From NCBI GenBank assembly GCA_030035585.1, contig CM057469.1, positions 65,489,501 through 65,553,500 on the forward strand: a stretch of 64,000 bases of DNA, written 5' to 3'. A program made the translations under genes and the position numbers. Positions 9,705 through 20,504 of this stretch are shown here, piece by piece; position 1 is the first letter of the stretch; the number at the start of each line of letters is the position of its first letter. The DNA is from Dugong dugon. Its lineage: Eukaryota; Chordata; Mammalia; Sirenia; Dugongidae. The notes under the pieces were generated by a model that worked only from the letters and a program-made list of their open reading frames with translations, had not been told where the DNA came from and made no database searches.

Positions 9705-10912
9705 AAGGAGCCCTGGTGGCCCAGTGGTTAAGTGCTTGGATGCTAACTGAAAGGTTGGTGATTCAAATCTCCCAGCCACTGGGTCTTAAAAGCCTGTGAG
9801 CAGCCATCTAAGATACCCCACTTGTCTCACCCCTTTGAGAGCAAGGGAGAATGAAGAGAATGGGATACAAGGAAAAGATTAGTCCAAAGGACTAATGGAC
9901 CACAGTACCATGGCCACCACAAGACTGAGTCCAATACAACTAGATGGTTCCTGGCTACCACCACTGACTGCTTTGACTGGGATCACAACAGAGTGTCCTG
10001 GACAGAGCTGGAGAATGATGTAGAACAAAATTCTAACTCACAAAAAAAAGGCCAGATTTACTGGCCTGACAAACTGGAGAAAACCCCAGAGTATGGTCCC
10101 TGGACACCCTTTTAGCTCAGTGGTGAAGTCACTCTCGAGGTTCACCATTCAGCCGGGGATTGGACAGCCCCATAAAACCAAACAGGACTAATGAGGCACA
10201 GCAGTCCAGGGACAAGGACTAGAGGACAGGAGGGTACAGGAAAGCTGGTGGTAGGGAACCCAAGGTTGAGAAGGGACAGTGTTGACATGTCCTGGGGTTG
10301 TTAACCATTGTCATAGGGCAATATGTGTACTGTTTAATGAGAAACTATTTGTTCTGTAAACCTTCACCTAAGGTACAAAAAAAAAAAAAAATTATCTATG
10401 TGAGATCAAACTGACAACAGCAACTCAAAAGGTTTAATGGGAAGCCTTGGGGGCAGTGAGTTGAAGATAATGGTGATGGAACAATTTGGAACAGGATAGT
10501 GAGAATAGCAGCACAACTGGAAGAATGTAATTGATGTCACTGAATTGTACATGGAGAAATTTTTGAAATGTTGTAACTTTGGCTATGTATATTTTCACCA
10601 AAAAAAAAAAAAAAAAAAAGGTCCTCCAAGGTCGAGAAGGGAGAGTGTTGACATGTGGTGGGGTTGTTAACCAATGTCATAAAATAATATGTGTATTGAC
10701 TGTTAAATGAGAAACTATTTATTCTGTAAAACTTCATCTAAAGTACAATAAAGAAAAATAATTTAAAAAAAAAAATCCCCCAGCTGCTCCATGGAATAAA
10801 GCTGTGGCAGTATCCTTCTGTAAAGATTACACCTTGGAAACCCATGGGGCAGTTCTACTCTGTCCTATGGGATCTCTATGAGTCGGAATCAACCTGACAG
10901 CAACCAGTTATG
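9705..10912 (+). mobile_element. AfroSINE split by an L1 tail
   Basis: The tRNA-Asn-like head is at 9705-9780 (ggagccctggtggcccag, ggttggtgattcaaatct). The rest of the SINE resumes at 10773-10912 (agctgctccatgg, gtaaagattacacc, tatgagtcggaatcaacc). The L1 between them is flanked by diverged 16-bp repeats, aaatctcccagccact (9765-9780) and aaatcccccagctgct (10773-10788). The SINE itself has imperfect flanking repeats around ggcttttaaa and ggttttataaa. Confidence 0.85.
9781..10772 (+). mobile_element. 5'-truncated L1 with two-step 3' end
   Basis: It starts within the long L1 3' UTR (gggtcttaaaagcctgtgag) and contains three modules: tail A to about 10378 (ending ctgtaaaccttcacc plus an A run), an internal module M (10392-10601) resembling older L1 3' ends (cactgaattgtacatgg, tatgtatattttcacc, A run), and a second tail A' (10620-10760) that repeats about 130 bp of tail A (gagaagggagagtgttgac ... 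ttctgtaaaacttcatc). It is non-coding and inserted in a SINE. Confidence 0.85.
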
Positions 10913-10936
10913 GGTTATAATTGGTTTTATAAATTC

Positions 10937-11446
10937 TGTCTTAGTCATCCAGTGCTGCTATAACAGAAATACCACAAGTGGATGGCTTTAACAAACAGAA
11001 ATTTATTCTCTCACAGTCTAGGAGGCTAGAAGTCCAAATTCAGGGTGTCAGCTTCAGGGGAAGGCTTTATCTCTCTGTCAGCTCTGGGGCAAGATACTTG
11101 TCATTAATCTTCCCCTGGTCAAGGAGATTTCTCAGCACAGAGACCCCGAGTCCAAAGGATGTGCTATGCTCCTGGTGCTTCTTTCTTGGTGGTATGAGGT
11201 CCCCCTGTCTCTCTGCTTGCTTCTCTCTTTTATATCTCAAAAGAAATTGATTTAAGACACAACCTAATCATGTAGATTGAGTCCTGCCTCATTATCATAA
11301 CTGTCTCTAACATCATAGAGGTAGGATTTATAACGCGTAGGAAAATCACATCAGATGACAAAATGATGGACAATCACACAATACTGGGAATCACGGCCTA
11401 GCCAAGTTGCCGCAAATTTTGGGGGGACACAATTCAATCCATGACA
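10937..11446 (-). mobile_element. Solo LTR, MaLR-like (copy 2)
   Basis: It is bounded by TGTCTTAGTC and ...CCATGACA, with near-matching 5-bp flanks AATTC (10932-10936) and AATGC (11447-11451). Its TATA-like 'gatataaaag' (complement at 11230-11240) and AATAAA-like site near 11000 (complement) lie in standard LTR order. It matches the other three LTR copies in the window. Confidence 0.8.
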
Positions 11447-11449
11447 AAT

Positions 11450-11822
11450 GCATTTTGAATTATGGTGTTGGTGAAGAATATTTAATATACCAAGGACTGC
11501 CAGAAGAACAAATAAATCTGTCTTGGAAGAAGTACAGCCAGAACGCTATTTAGAAGCGAGGACGGCGAGACTTTGTCTCAAGTACTTTGGACATGTTATC
11601 AGGAGGGACCAGCCCCTGGAAAAGGACATCATGCTTGGTGAGATAGAGGGTCAGCAAATAAGAGGAAGACTCTCAATGAGATGGACTGATCCCGTGACTG
11701 CAACAATGGGCTTAAACATAGCAACCATTATGAGAATGGTACAGGACTCGGCATTGTTTCACTCTGCTGTACATATGGTCACTGTAAGTCAGAACTGACT
11801 CTATGACACCTAACAACAATGT
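11450..11822 (+). mobile_element. RTE LINE 3' end
   Basis: It runs from ttttgaattatggtgttgg to the RTE terminus (gacacctaacaacaat). Flanks AATGCATTTT (11447-11456) and AATGTATTT (11818-11826) look like target duplications. It contains only the ORF2 C-terminus and the short 3' UTR. Confidence 0.85.
11523..11798 (+). pseudogene. RTE ORF2 C-terminal remnant
   Basis: This 91-codon open stretch carries KYFGHVIRRDQPLEKDIMLG and RGRLSMRWTDPV, the conserved C-terminal segment seen in the other RTE copies here (5570-5800 and 42711-42920). The catalytic domains are absent because of 5' truncation, so it is not functional. Confidence 0.8.
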
Positions 11823-12390
11823 ATTTGGCTATGTCTAAGCCTGGCTACAGCTCAACAGAAAATTAGATTTCAAGGCTGAAAGCCAAAGACAATTAAAATT
11901 AATTTTGTATAGATTTTCAATGAAATGTTCATCAAGTTGACTGCATATCACGTATTAGACACTAGATCATACTTCTGGTCCCAAGATCACTATTAACTAC
12001 AAACGAATTACCAGATCCCATAAGTCGAAGGAACCCTTTACCATTCAATGTTATACGATTATCAAGTGGGGCAAATGGAAAAATTATTTGTTTGTTTATC
12101 AGTTTCTTCATCTGTAAAAAGGAGATTAGGTACTAGAACTAATGGTTTCCAAATGTTTTAAAACAGTATCTCTCTTTCTTCAAGTAAAAAGCATAAGGCA
12201 TATGCCTATTCCCTAGAACAAAATGGTTCAGCTTAAACAGAGAGTGACCCCTATACCTTTACTGCTCCTCCTACTTAAGCCTGCAATTCAACCCTCTGAC
12301 TCTGGGAAACACCTAGGAAATACTTAGGGTCCCGAAGACTAGGGGACTAGCTAACCACTGAGGTCCTGGCCTAGCTCTAAAATTCTGTAA
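11823..12390. other. Mostly unique DNA
   Basis: No gene is seen. A short piece near 12100-12135 (cagtttcttcatctgtaaa) is MIR-like. A stretch at 11990-12065 resembles 13075-13160 loosely (both include a form of ccattcaatgtta), suggesting two copies of an unnamed old repeat. Confidence 0.4.
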
Positions 12391-12394
12391 TTCT

Positions 12395-12605
12395 AGTATT
12401 ACATAACACCATACATTTTGTAAAATGCTTTAATTTACAAAGTATACTACTACATTTTGCTTTTCTATAAACCCTATAAAATAAGATGAATGGGTCCATT
12501 ATTCCTATTATAGATGAAAAAGCTGAACCTGAGAGATTACAGATAATCTCTGAATCCACAGTGAATAAAAGCTAATCTAAGGTTAGAAGTCAGAACCATC
12601 TGGTA
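12395..12605 (-). mobile_element. MIR-family fragment
   Basis: In reverse orientation it shows MIR landmarks: accctataaaataagatg, 'ttattcctattatagatgaaaaagctgaacctgag' (counterpart of the cctcagtttc...ccc core) and a tRNA-side block with 'ctaaggttagaagtcagaa'. It is strongly diverged. Confidence 0.6.
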
Positions 12606-12629
12606 TTCTGTTTCCCTTTCAATAATCTT

Positions 12630-12785
12630 CTTTGGGTGGCACAAGTGGTTTATGATCAGTGGTGCCACGGAAGAAAAGTCTGACAATCCACTTCTATAAA
12701 GATTACAGCCAAGAAAACCCTATGGAGCAGTTCCACTCTGTAGTACACAGTCACCATGAATCAAAATCAATTTGACAGCAACTTT
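12630..12785 (+). mobile_element. AfroSINE, head partly deleted
   Basis: The head is reduced to tgggtggcacaagtggtt. The body has 'tctataaagattacagcc' and aaaccctatggagcagt. The tail has agtcaccatgaatc-like RTE sequence. Confidence 0.8.
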
Positions 12786-13329
12786 TTCTTCCTATATAAC
12801 ACACTATCATAGGTTTTATGCTTTTTAATTTTTGCAAGTTTCAAATACCATTATTTTATGCAAATAATCTGCGTCTTCTATGTTGGTTTGCCAACCAAGG
12901 TATTTTGGTAAGCATGCTATGCTAATTTTTTTTTTTTTTCACAGCAACATCAAAATAAAATTGACGTAGTGGCACTTAATACCTAGCGGGAGGAGGGCAC
13001 GGTTGGCAAACAAACAGAAGGTAAGTGTTACTGCGTAAAGATACGGTAAGCCCCTCAAATTATTATCATAAGCATGAAGACAAAACTAAAACTAAGAAAT
13101 AACAAGTTACCAAATTCCACAGAATGGAGGAATGCTTCCCCATTCAATGTTACACTGAAAGACAGTTGCTGGAATTAATGACTGTCATGAACTTCATAGG
13201 GTTTTAATCTAGATATTCAGGCTTGAGCTATTTTAGAGTGAAGGCATATAATACCGCATTAACCTTATTTCGTCAAGGAGGTCAATAGTCCAAATTCTTT
13301 CCCCTACTTTCTAAGTATTGGGATAGTAT
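12786..13329. other. Unique DNA with a T-run
   Basis: There is a T-run at 12928-12940. No gene or firm repeat assignment was made. The last part may already be old L1 ORF2, whose clear similarity starts at about 13330. Confidence 0.4.
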
Positions 13330-14210
13330 CAATGAGAAGACTATATTGCAAAGATGTCAATTCTCTCCCAATTATAAATCATGTAACTCCAATTAAAATT
13401 CTAACAGATGTCTTTTAAACTGAATAAAATTGCCCTAAATTTTAACTGAAAAAATAAACGTGTGAAAATAGCTACAAACCTTTTGGGAAAAAAAGAAAAT
13501 ATTACAGACATTTTAGTATAGAGTTTTAAGCATATTGTAAGTATGCAGTAATTAAAACAGTGAAATACTGGCTCAGGAGGTAAATAGATGAATAGAAGAA
13601 AATAGAAAACCTGGAAGTGGACTAAAGCAGAGCTCTTAATGAATGGTCTGAGGACCCTAGGAGTTCCTGAGATCCTTTTAGGAGTCTGTAAGGTCCTCCC
13701 TTCCCCAACTACATATCTGTGTGAGGTCACATTCTCTGCATATTCTTCAAGGAAAAAAAGATTTCACAACAGGTTGACTGAAGAAGCAGATACAAAAATC
13801 CGGCTGTCTTCTATGAGACCAGCCATTATAAGATTTGCAAAAATAGGAAAACAACGCCACTCTACTTTCTTTCTTTTAGGAAAATATAGTTCTTTTTCAT
13901 AAAGATACGTTATTTATGAAAATATGTAATAGATTTATTGTCGTTTAAAATGAATTAATAAGTATATTCAATATTCCTAAGTTAATGTCTAGTGTCATAA
14001 GTATCAATAGATATCTCCCACATAAACAAAAGCTTTTTGAGATTCTCAAAAAATGTTAAGAGTGCGAAAGCACCCTGTAAGCAAAAAGTTTGAGAACTGC
14101 AGACCTAAATAATATTTCAAAATTTAATATATAATAAAGGCAACATTTCAAACTAGTGGGGAAAATATAAACTACTTAATATTGTTGAAACAAGAAGCTA
14201 ATTATTTGAG
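13330..14210 (+). mobile_element. Old L1 (L1M-like) ORF2 fragment split by a hAT
   Basis: The first part (13330-13626) includes 'gcaaagatgtcaattctc' and 'ccaattaaaattctaac', typical of the last third of L1 ORF2. After the hAT insertion it continues at 14101-14210 with 'ataataaaggcaacatttc' and 'agtggggaaaatataaac'. Many stops are present. It is an ancient copy that predates the hAT. Confidence 0.75.
13627..14100 (+). mobile_element. Non-autonomous hAT (Charlie-type) transposon
   Basis: The ends are imperfect inverted repeats (GCAGAGCTCTTAA and TTTGAGAACTGC). The interior contains blocks I recognise from a mammalian Charlie-type MER element (cagatacaaaaatccggctg, 'gacattataagatttgcaaaaat', 'acataaacaaaagcttttt'). 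Imperfect 8-9-bp flanks (ggactaaa / agacctaaa) fit hAT target duplications within the L1. No transposase is encoded. Confidence 0.75.
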
Positions 14211-14873
14211 GGAAATGTGTCTTTGTGCCGAAGTAGAGCCAAAACAACTTTCAGAAAGGAATCTCCTAATTTTAAGGTACTCTCTCATCTCATGGCTGAG
14301 TAGAAGTTGGCTAGTCAATATTCAAACACCCATCTTCATTATACCTCTCAGTTTTCACATATGAATCCTAAGCCCATCACCAGTTTAAATTGCCATAAAA
14401 TTACAAGGCGGCATTGTAGCTCACAAATTTTGATATTTTTGAAATTTTCTTAATTCCAACATTGAGTTTCCATTCCTCAAAATTTAACCTTAGTCACTCA
14501 CAGTTGGGACTTCCCTTTTTTTCCCAGGGTGATGACAATATCCTGCAGAGTCACTTAATGCCAAAGTATCATCATTTCCCACTGGGTACCATGGAGAAAA
14601 CTTCTGCCCATGTCCACAAGGTCCCTTCAGAGTCAGTGCCCTCAGACCACACCAGTGGCTCCTTGGTCATTCCTGAGCCCAGTGATCCGATTTCCATCTC
14701 TTCAACCTTCCAGATACTGAAACTTTTGGTATGTTTCCTAGAACCTTGCACTTTTCACCAGCTCTAGGCCCTGTCTTGTTTTTTTCCAGTCCCACTTCCA
14801 CATTCCAGGGATCTTATTACCCAAGAACAAACCTCTTCCACTTACAGCTAGCTAGACTATTAGCTAGTCTGAT
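14211..14873. other. Unique DNA containing a candidate exon
   Basis: No repeat family was recognised. The open frame 14462-14767 covers a segment bordered by splice-like signals (see the next entry). Confidence 0.45.
14528..14728 (+). CDS. Candidate 201-bp internal exon (speculative)
   Basis: A pyrimidine-rich acceptor (cttcccttttttcccag, ending 14527) precedes the segment and TTG|gtatgt follows it (GT at 14729). The enclosed 201 bases are 67 codons with no stop in the frame starting at 14528, giving a phase 0-0 exon if real. The peptide begins GDDNILQSHLMPK and is rich in Ser, Pro and His, with no domain I recognise. No flanking exon is visible, and the frame also stays open outside the splice sites (14462-14767). 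It could equally be a chance match or an unrecognised old repeat. Confidence 0.22.
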
Positions 14874-14902
14874 CTTCAGTTTCATCCTTTTTTTTTTTTT
14901 TT

Positions 14903-15047
14903 AATTCTCAGTAGTTTTAAATCCTTTCAAAAAAGTATTAATCATCCACAGTCTAATTTATAAGTTCAATTTTTCAAAAGATTAGTTTTCTTTTTTTGAA
15001 AAATTGAACTCCTATTGGTTTACATATCTCTGTTCCCCTCCCCCATC
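14903..15047 (-). other. 3'-transduced segment of L1 element 3
   Basis: This non-L1 sequence lies between two A-rich tracts at the L1 3' end and inside the target-site duplication. That is the signature of read-through past the L1 poly(A) signal to a downstream one. It contains a perfect 17-bp inverted repeat, AGTTCAATTTTTCAAAA at 14963-14979 and its complement at 14994-15010, with a 14-base loop. Confidence 0.75.
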
Positions 15048-15061
15048 TTTTTTTTTTTTTA

Positions 15062-15062
15062 C

Positions 15063-15104
<42 letters not shown>
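15062..15104. repeat. (TA)n microsatellite at L1 tail
   Basis: About 18 TA repeats after a T-run lie at the 3' end of the minus-strand L1. They probably expanded from its A-rich tail. Confidence 0.9.
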
Positions 15105-15106
<2 letters not shown>

Positions 15107-16071
15107 TTTTTATGGTGCTTTAGGTGAAAGTTTACAGAGCAAATTAGTTTCTCATTAAACAATTAATACACAAATTGTTTTGTAACATTGGTTGCCAAGA
15201 ATTTCCCCTTCTTGATCTGGGGTTCTCCATTTCTGTTTGTCATTTTCCTGTCCCTTCCCTCCTTCTCATCTTTGCTTTTGGGCTGGTGCGCCCATTTAGT
15301 CTCATATACTATACATGGTTGAACCACATGTGTTATTGTTTGTTTTATAGGCCTGTCTAATCTTTCGCTGAAGGGTGAACTTCAGGAGTGACTTCAGTAC
15401 TGAGTAAAAAGGGTGTCTGGGGCCAAATTTTCAGGGTTTCTCCAGTCTCTGTCAGACCAGTAAGTCTGGTCTTCTTTTTTTTTTCCCTGAGTTTGAATTT
15501 TGTTCTATATTTTTCTCCCTCTCTGTCTGGGACCCTCTACTGTGATCCCTGTCAGAGCAGTCAGTGGTGGTAGCAAGGCACCATCTAGTAGTTCTGGACT
15601 CAGTCTGGTGGAGGCTGTGGTAGTTGTGGTCCATTAGTCCTTTGGACTAATCTTTCCCTTGTATCTTTGGTTTTCTTCATTCTCCTTTTCTCCAGGTGGG
15701 GAGGGACCAGTAGATGTATCTTAGATGGCCACTGACAGGCTTGTAAGACCACAGACACTATTCACCAAAATAGGACGTACAACATTCTCTTTATAAACTA
15801 TGCTATGCCAATCGAGCTAGATGTCCCCTGAGACCATGGTTCCCAGCTCTAAGCCCAGTAATTTGGTCCCTCAGGGAGTTTGGATGTGTCTGTGAAGCTT
15901 CTATGACTTTGTCTTGTTGTGCTGACTTCCCCAGTATTGTGTACTATCTCACCCTTCGCCAGAGTTACTGCTTATCTATTGTCTAGTTCATGTTTTTCCC
16001 TCCCCACCTCTCCCCTCCCCCGTAACCATCAAAGATTGTTTCTTTCTGTGTGTAAACCTTTTCATGAGTTT
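15105..16071 (-). other. Long 3' UTR of L1 element 3
   Basis: About 1 kb of non-coding L1 sequence includes the family's landmark blocks (complement of agtccaaaggactaatggac near 15628-15647; complement of gggaccaaattactggg near 15855). A C-rich run at 16000-16021 (G-rich on the L1 sense strand) corresponds to the conserved polypurine tract just after ORF2. Confidence 0.85.
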
Positions 16072-19000
16072 TTATAATAGTGGCCTCATACGGTATTTGT
16101 CCTTTTGTGGTTGACTTATTTCACTCAGCATAATGCCCTCCAGATTCAACCATGTTGTGAGATATTTCACAGATTCATCATTGTTCTCTATCATTGCATA
16201 GTATTCCACTGTATATATGTACCATAGTTTGTTTATCCATTCATCTGTTGATGGGCACTTAGGTTACTTCCATCTTTTTGCTATTGTGAATGCTGCAATA
16301 AACATAGGTGTGCGTTTGTCTATTCGTGTGATGCCTCTTATTTCTCTAGGATATATTCCTAGGAGTGGGATTGCTGGATTATATGATATTTGTATTTCTA
16401 GCTCTTTAAGGAAGCACATCATTTTCCAAAATGATTGTACTATTTTGCTTTCCCAGTGGCAGTGCTAAGAGTTCCAATCTCCCCACAACCTCTTCAACAT
16501 TTGTTTTTTTCTGTTTTGATTTGTGCCAGTAATGTTGGGGTGAGATGATTTCTCATTGTAGTTTCGATTTGCATTTCTCTAATGGCTAGTGATCACGAGC
16601 ATTTCCTCATGTGTCTGTTAGCCACCTGAACGTCTTCTTTGCTGAAGTGTCTGTTCATATCCTTTGCCCATTTTTTTTTTTTTTTTGGATTATTTGTCTT
16701 TTTGTTGTAGAGGTGCTGGATGTTCCTATAGATTTAAAGATTAGATCCTTGTCAGATATGTCATAGCCAAAAATTTTTACCCAGTGTGTAGGTTCTCTTT
16801 TTATTCTTTTGGTGAAGTCTTTTGATGAGAATGAGTGTTTAATTTTTAGAAGATGTCAATTATCTAACTTATCTTCTGGTGTTTGTCTGTTGTTAGTTAT
16901 GGTTTGTATTCAGTTTATGCTGTATATTAGGGCCTCTAGCATTGATCCTATTTTTTCTTCCAAGATCCTCATAGTTTTTGGTTTTATATTTAGCTCTTTG
17001 ATCCATTTTGAATTAGTTTTTGTGTATAGTGTGAGGTATGAGTGCTGTTTCATCCAGTTTTGCTGGTACCATTTGTTAAAAAGACTGTCTTTCCCACATT
17101 TAATGGACTTTGGACATTTTTCAAAGGTCAGGTGACTATAGGCAGATGGATTTACATCTGGATTCTTGATTGTGTTTCATTGGTCAATGTGTCTGTTATT
17201 GTACCAGTATCAAGCTGTTTTGACTACTGTAGCTGTATAGTAGTTTCTGAGGTCAGGTAGTGCAAGGTCTCCTACTTTGTTCTTCTTCAATAACACTTTA
17301 CTTATCTGGGGACTCTTTCCTTTCTGTATAAAGTTAATGATTAGTTTTTCCATCCTGTTAAACAATGCTGTTGGTATTTGAATCAGGATTGCATTGTATT
17401 TGTAGATTTCTTTGGGAAAGAATTAACATTTTCACAATGTTGAGTATACCTATCCATGAGCATATGTTTTTCCACTTATGTAGGTCTCTTTTGGTTTCTT
17501 GCAATAGTGTTTTGTAATTTTCTTTGTATTGGTCTTTTACATCCCTGGTTAGGTTTATTCCTAAGTATTTTATTTTTTTTAGGGGATATTATAAATTGTA
17601 TTGCTTTCCTCATTTCCTTTTTGTAGTTCTCTATATCGGTGTGTAGGAATCCAACAGATTTTTGTATGTTTATCTTGTAGTCTGCTGATCTCCTGAATAT
17701 ATTAGTTCCAGTAGTTTTCTAGTGTAGTCTTTTGGGTTGTCTATGTATAGTACGATATCATCTGCAAATAGGGATAGCTTCACTTCTCCCTTACTAATTT
17801 GGATATCCTTTCTTTCTCTTGCCTTATTGCTCTAGCTAGGACTTCCATCACAATGTTAAGTAGGAGTGGTGAAAAAGAGCATCCTTGTCTTGTTCCTGTT
17901 CTCAGAGGAATGTTTTTCAGCCTCTCTCTATTGAAAATGACATAGGCTGTTGGTTTTGTATAAATACCCTTTACTATGTTGAGGAATTTCCCTTCTACTC
18001 CTATTTTATTGAGAATTTTTATCAGGAATTGGTATTGGACTTTATCAAATGCCTTTTCTGCATCAATTGAGATGATCATGGATTCTTCCGTTTTATTTAT
18101 AAGGTGGATTACATTAACTGATTTTCTAATGTTGAGCCATTCTCACATACCTAGTATGAATCCCACTTGGTCATGGTGTATTTTATTTATTTATATAATG
18201 CTGAATTCTATTGGCTAGAATTTTGTTGAGAATATTTGCATCTATATTCATGAAAGATATTGGGCTGTAATTTTCTTTTCTGTGGTGTCTTTGCCTGGTT
18301 TTGGTATCAGGGTTATGCTGACTTCACAGAAGGAATTTGGAAGTATCCATTCCTTTTCTATGTTCTGAAATAATTTGAGTAGTACTGGTGTGAACTCTTC
18401 TCTGAATGTTTGGTAGAATTCTCCAGTGAAGCCATCTGGGCCAGGACTTTTTTTTGTTAGAAATTTTTTATTACCTTTTCAATCTCTTCTCTTGTTATGG
18501 GTCTGTTGAGACTTTCTACCTCTGTTTGTGTTAGTTTAGGCAGGTATTGTCTTTCTAGAAATTTGACCATTTCGTCTAGGTTTTCAAATTTGCGGGAGTA
18601 CAGTTGTTCATAGTACTCCATTATATTCCTTTTTATTTCCGTTGGGTCTTTTGTAATGTCCCTCATTTCATTTCTTATTTGTGTTATTTGCTTCCTCTCC
18701 TGTTTTTCTCTTGTCAGTTTGGCCAGTGGTTTGTCAAGTTTGTTGCCTTTCAAAGAACAAACTTTTATTTTTGTTGATTCTCTTTTTTTTTTTTTTTCTA
18801 TTCTCTATTTCATTTTTTTAATGTCTGATCTTTATTATTTCCTTTCTTCTGGTGGTTGTGGGGTTGTTTTGTTGTTCTCTTTCTGTTTTTTGGGGGGGGA
18901 GGTTATAAAGCTAACATTTTTGTATTATCCCTTTCTTCTTTTTTGATGTGTGCATCTATTGCTATAAATTGACATCTGAGCACTGTCTTTCCTGTGTCCC

Positions 19001-19846
19001 AAAGGTTGTGGTATGATGTGTTTTCATTATTGTTTGATTCTAGGAATTTTTTTATTCCATCTTTGCTTTCTTCTGTTACCCAGTGGCTTTAAGCAAGGTG
19101 TTATTCAGTTTCCTTGCTTTTTTTTTTTTTTCCTTGCTCTTCCTGTTATTAGTTTCTACTTTTATGTGAGCAGAGAAGATGCTTTGTATTATCTCCATGC
19201 TTTGGAATTTGTTGAGGATTGCTTTGTGTCCTAAGATGTGGCCTATTCTGGACAATGTTTATGTGTATTGGAAAAGAATGTATACTTTGCTGCTGTGGGC
19301 GGAGTGTTCTATAGATGTCTATGAGGTCAAAATGGTTGATTGTGGCCTTTAGATCTTCTAAATCTTTGTTGAGTTTCTTTCTAGATGTTCTCTCCTTTAC
19401 CCAGAGTGATGTGTGGAAGCCTCCTACTATTATTGAGGAACTGTCAATTTCTCCTTTCAGTGCAGTTAGAGTTTGTTTTGTGTATTTTGGAGCCCGGTCA
19501 TTTGTTGCGTAGATGTTTATTATGGTTATGTGATCATGGTGGATTATACCTTTAATCATTATATAATGTCCTTCCTTGTCTTTTATGGTGGATTTTGTCT
19601 CAAAGCCTATTTTATCTGATATTAATATTGCCACTTCTGCTCTTTTTTGGTTGCTGTTTGCTTGATATATTTTTTCCATCCTTTGATTTTTAAAATGTTT
19701 TTATGTCTGAGGTGTGTCTCTTGTAGACAGCATATTGATGGATCACGTTTTTTTATCCATTCTCTCACTCTCTGTCTATTTATGGGTGCATTTAAGCCAT
19801 TTATGTTCAGTGTGATTATTGATAGGTGTGAGTTTATTGCTGTCAT
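16072..19846 (-). pseudogene. L1 ORF2 (endonuclease-reverse transcriptase), element 3
   Basis: This is near full length (about 3.77 kb; L1 ORF2 is about 3.8 kb). The start at 19846 gives MTAINSHLSIITLNINGLNA and, further on, CCLQETHL, the N-terminal endonuclease motifs with the catalytic Glu. Open pieces follow at 19149-19679 (IINIYATND, endonuclease), 18457-18753 (linker and start of RT) and 17780-18079 ([14 protein letters not shown] and [12 protein letters not shown]). The end reads as the complement of CTATTATAA near 16072. Multiple stops and frameshifts separate these pieces, so no enzyme is made. Confidence 0.9.
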
Positions 19847-20500
19847 TTTGTAGTGCTTTTTTTTCTGTGTGTGTGTGTTGCTGACACTTTCTTCGTTCCT
19901 CTTACTCTCCCCTGCTGAGTTCCTTTTGTTTGTGGATTTTCTTTTTGTTTTTGTAGATTTTGTGTTTACTGAGATTTTGTTTTTCTTCTTTATTTTGATG
20001 AGTATGTTTGTTAACTTTCCTTGTGGTTACCTTGAAATTTACCCATATTTTCCTATGTTTGAGTTGGTCTTTTATTACTTGTCCCACCTTGACTTCCTCT
20101 TCATTTGAAAGTTCTATACCTACACCATTTATTCCCCCTTTTATTGTCCTGACGCTATCATTTACAGGTTGACATCTCTAGTTCTCTGTTGCAAATCTTT
20201 TAGTCTTGTTTTATCCTTGAGAGTTCATTACCTAGGTTGGTATCTGACATGCTATTCTAGATTCTAGATTCAGGCTGTTGTCTGATGTTGTTGGTTCTCT
20301 AACTGAAGGACTCCCTTTAATAAGTCTTTTATGTTAGGTTTGGTTTTTACAAATTTCCTTATTTCTGTTTATCTGGAAATGTCCTAATTTCATCATCATC
20401 TCTGAGTGAGAGTTTTGCAGGATATATTATTCTTGGCTGGCAATTTTTTCTTTCAAGGTTTTATATATGTCATCCTATTGCCTTCTTGCTCCATGGTTCC
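19847..20500 (-). pseudogene. L1 inter-ORF spacer and ORF1 C-terminal remnant, element 3
   Basis: 19847-20325 is A-rich on the sense strand and is equivalent to the roughly 425-bp spacer of element 1. About 20326-20500 matches the ORF1 C-terminal domain: the complement of 'aggactccctttaataag' parallels LLKGVL, and 'ggatatattattcttggc' parallels the P-x-I-I-Y-P motif. The RNA-binding and coiled-coil parts of ORF1 are absent. Confidence 0.75.
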
Positions 20501-20504
20501 TGCT

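Noticed and set aside
19869-20108. Phe/Leu-rich 79-codon frame as a membrane protein
   Set aside because: It is the reverse strand of the A-rich L1 inter-ORF spacer, so T-rich codons mimic membrane segments.
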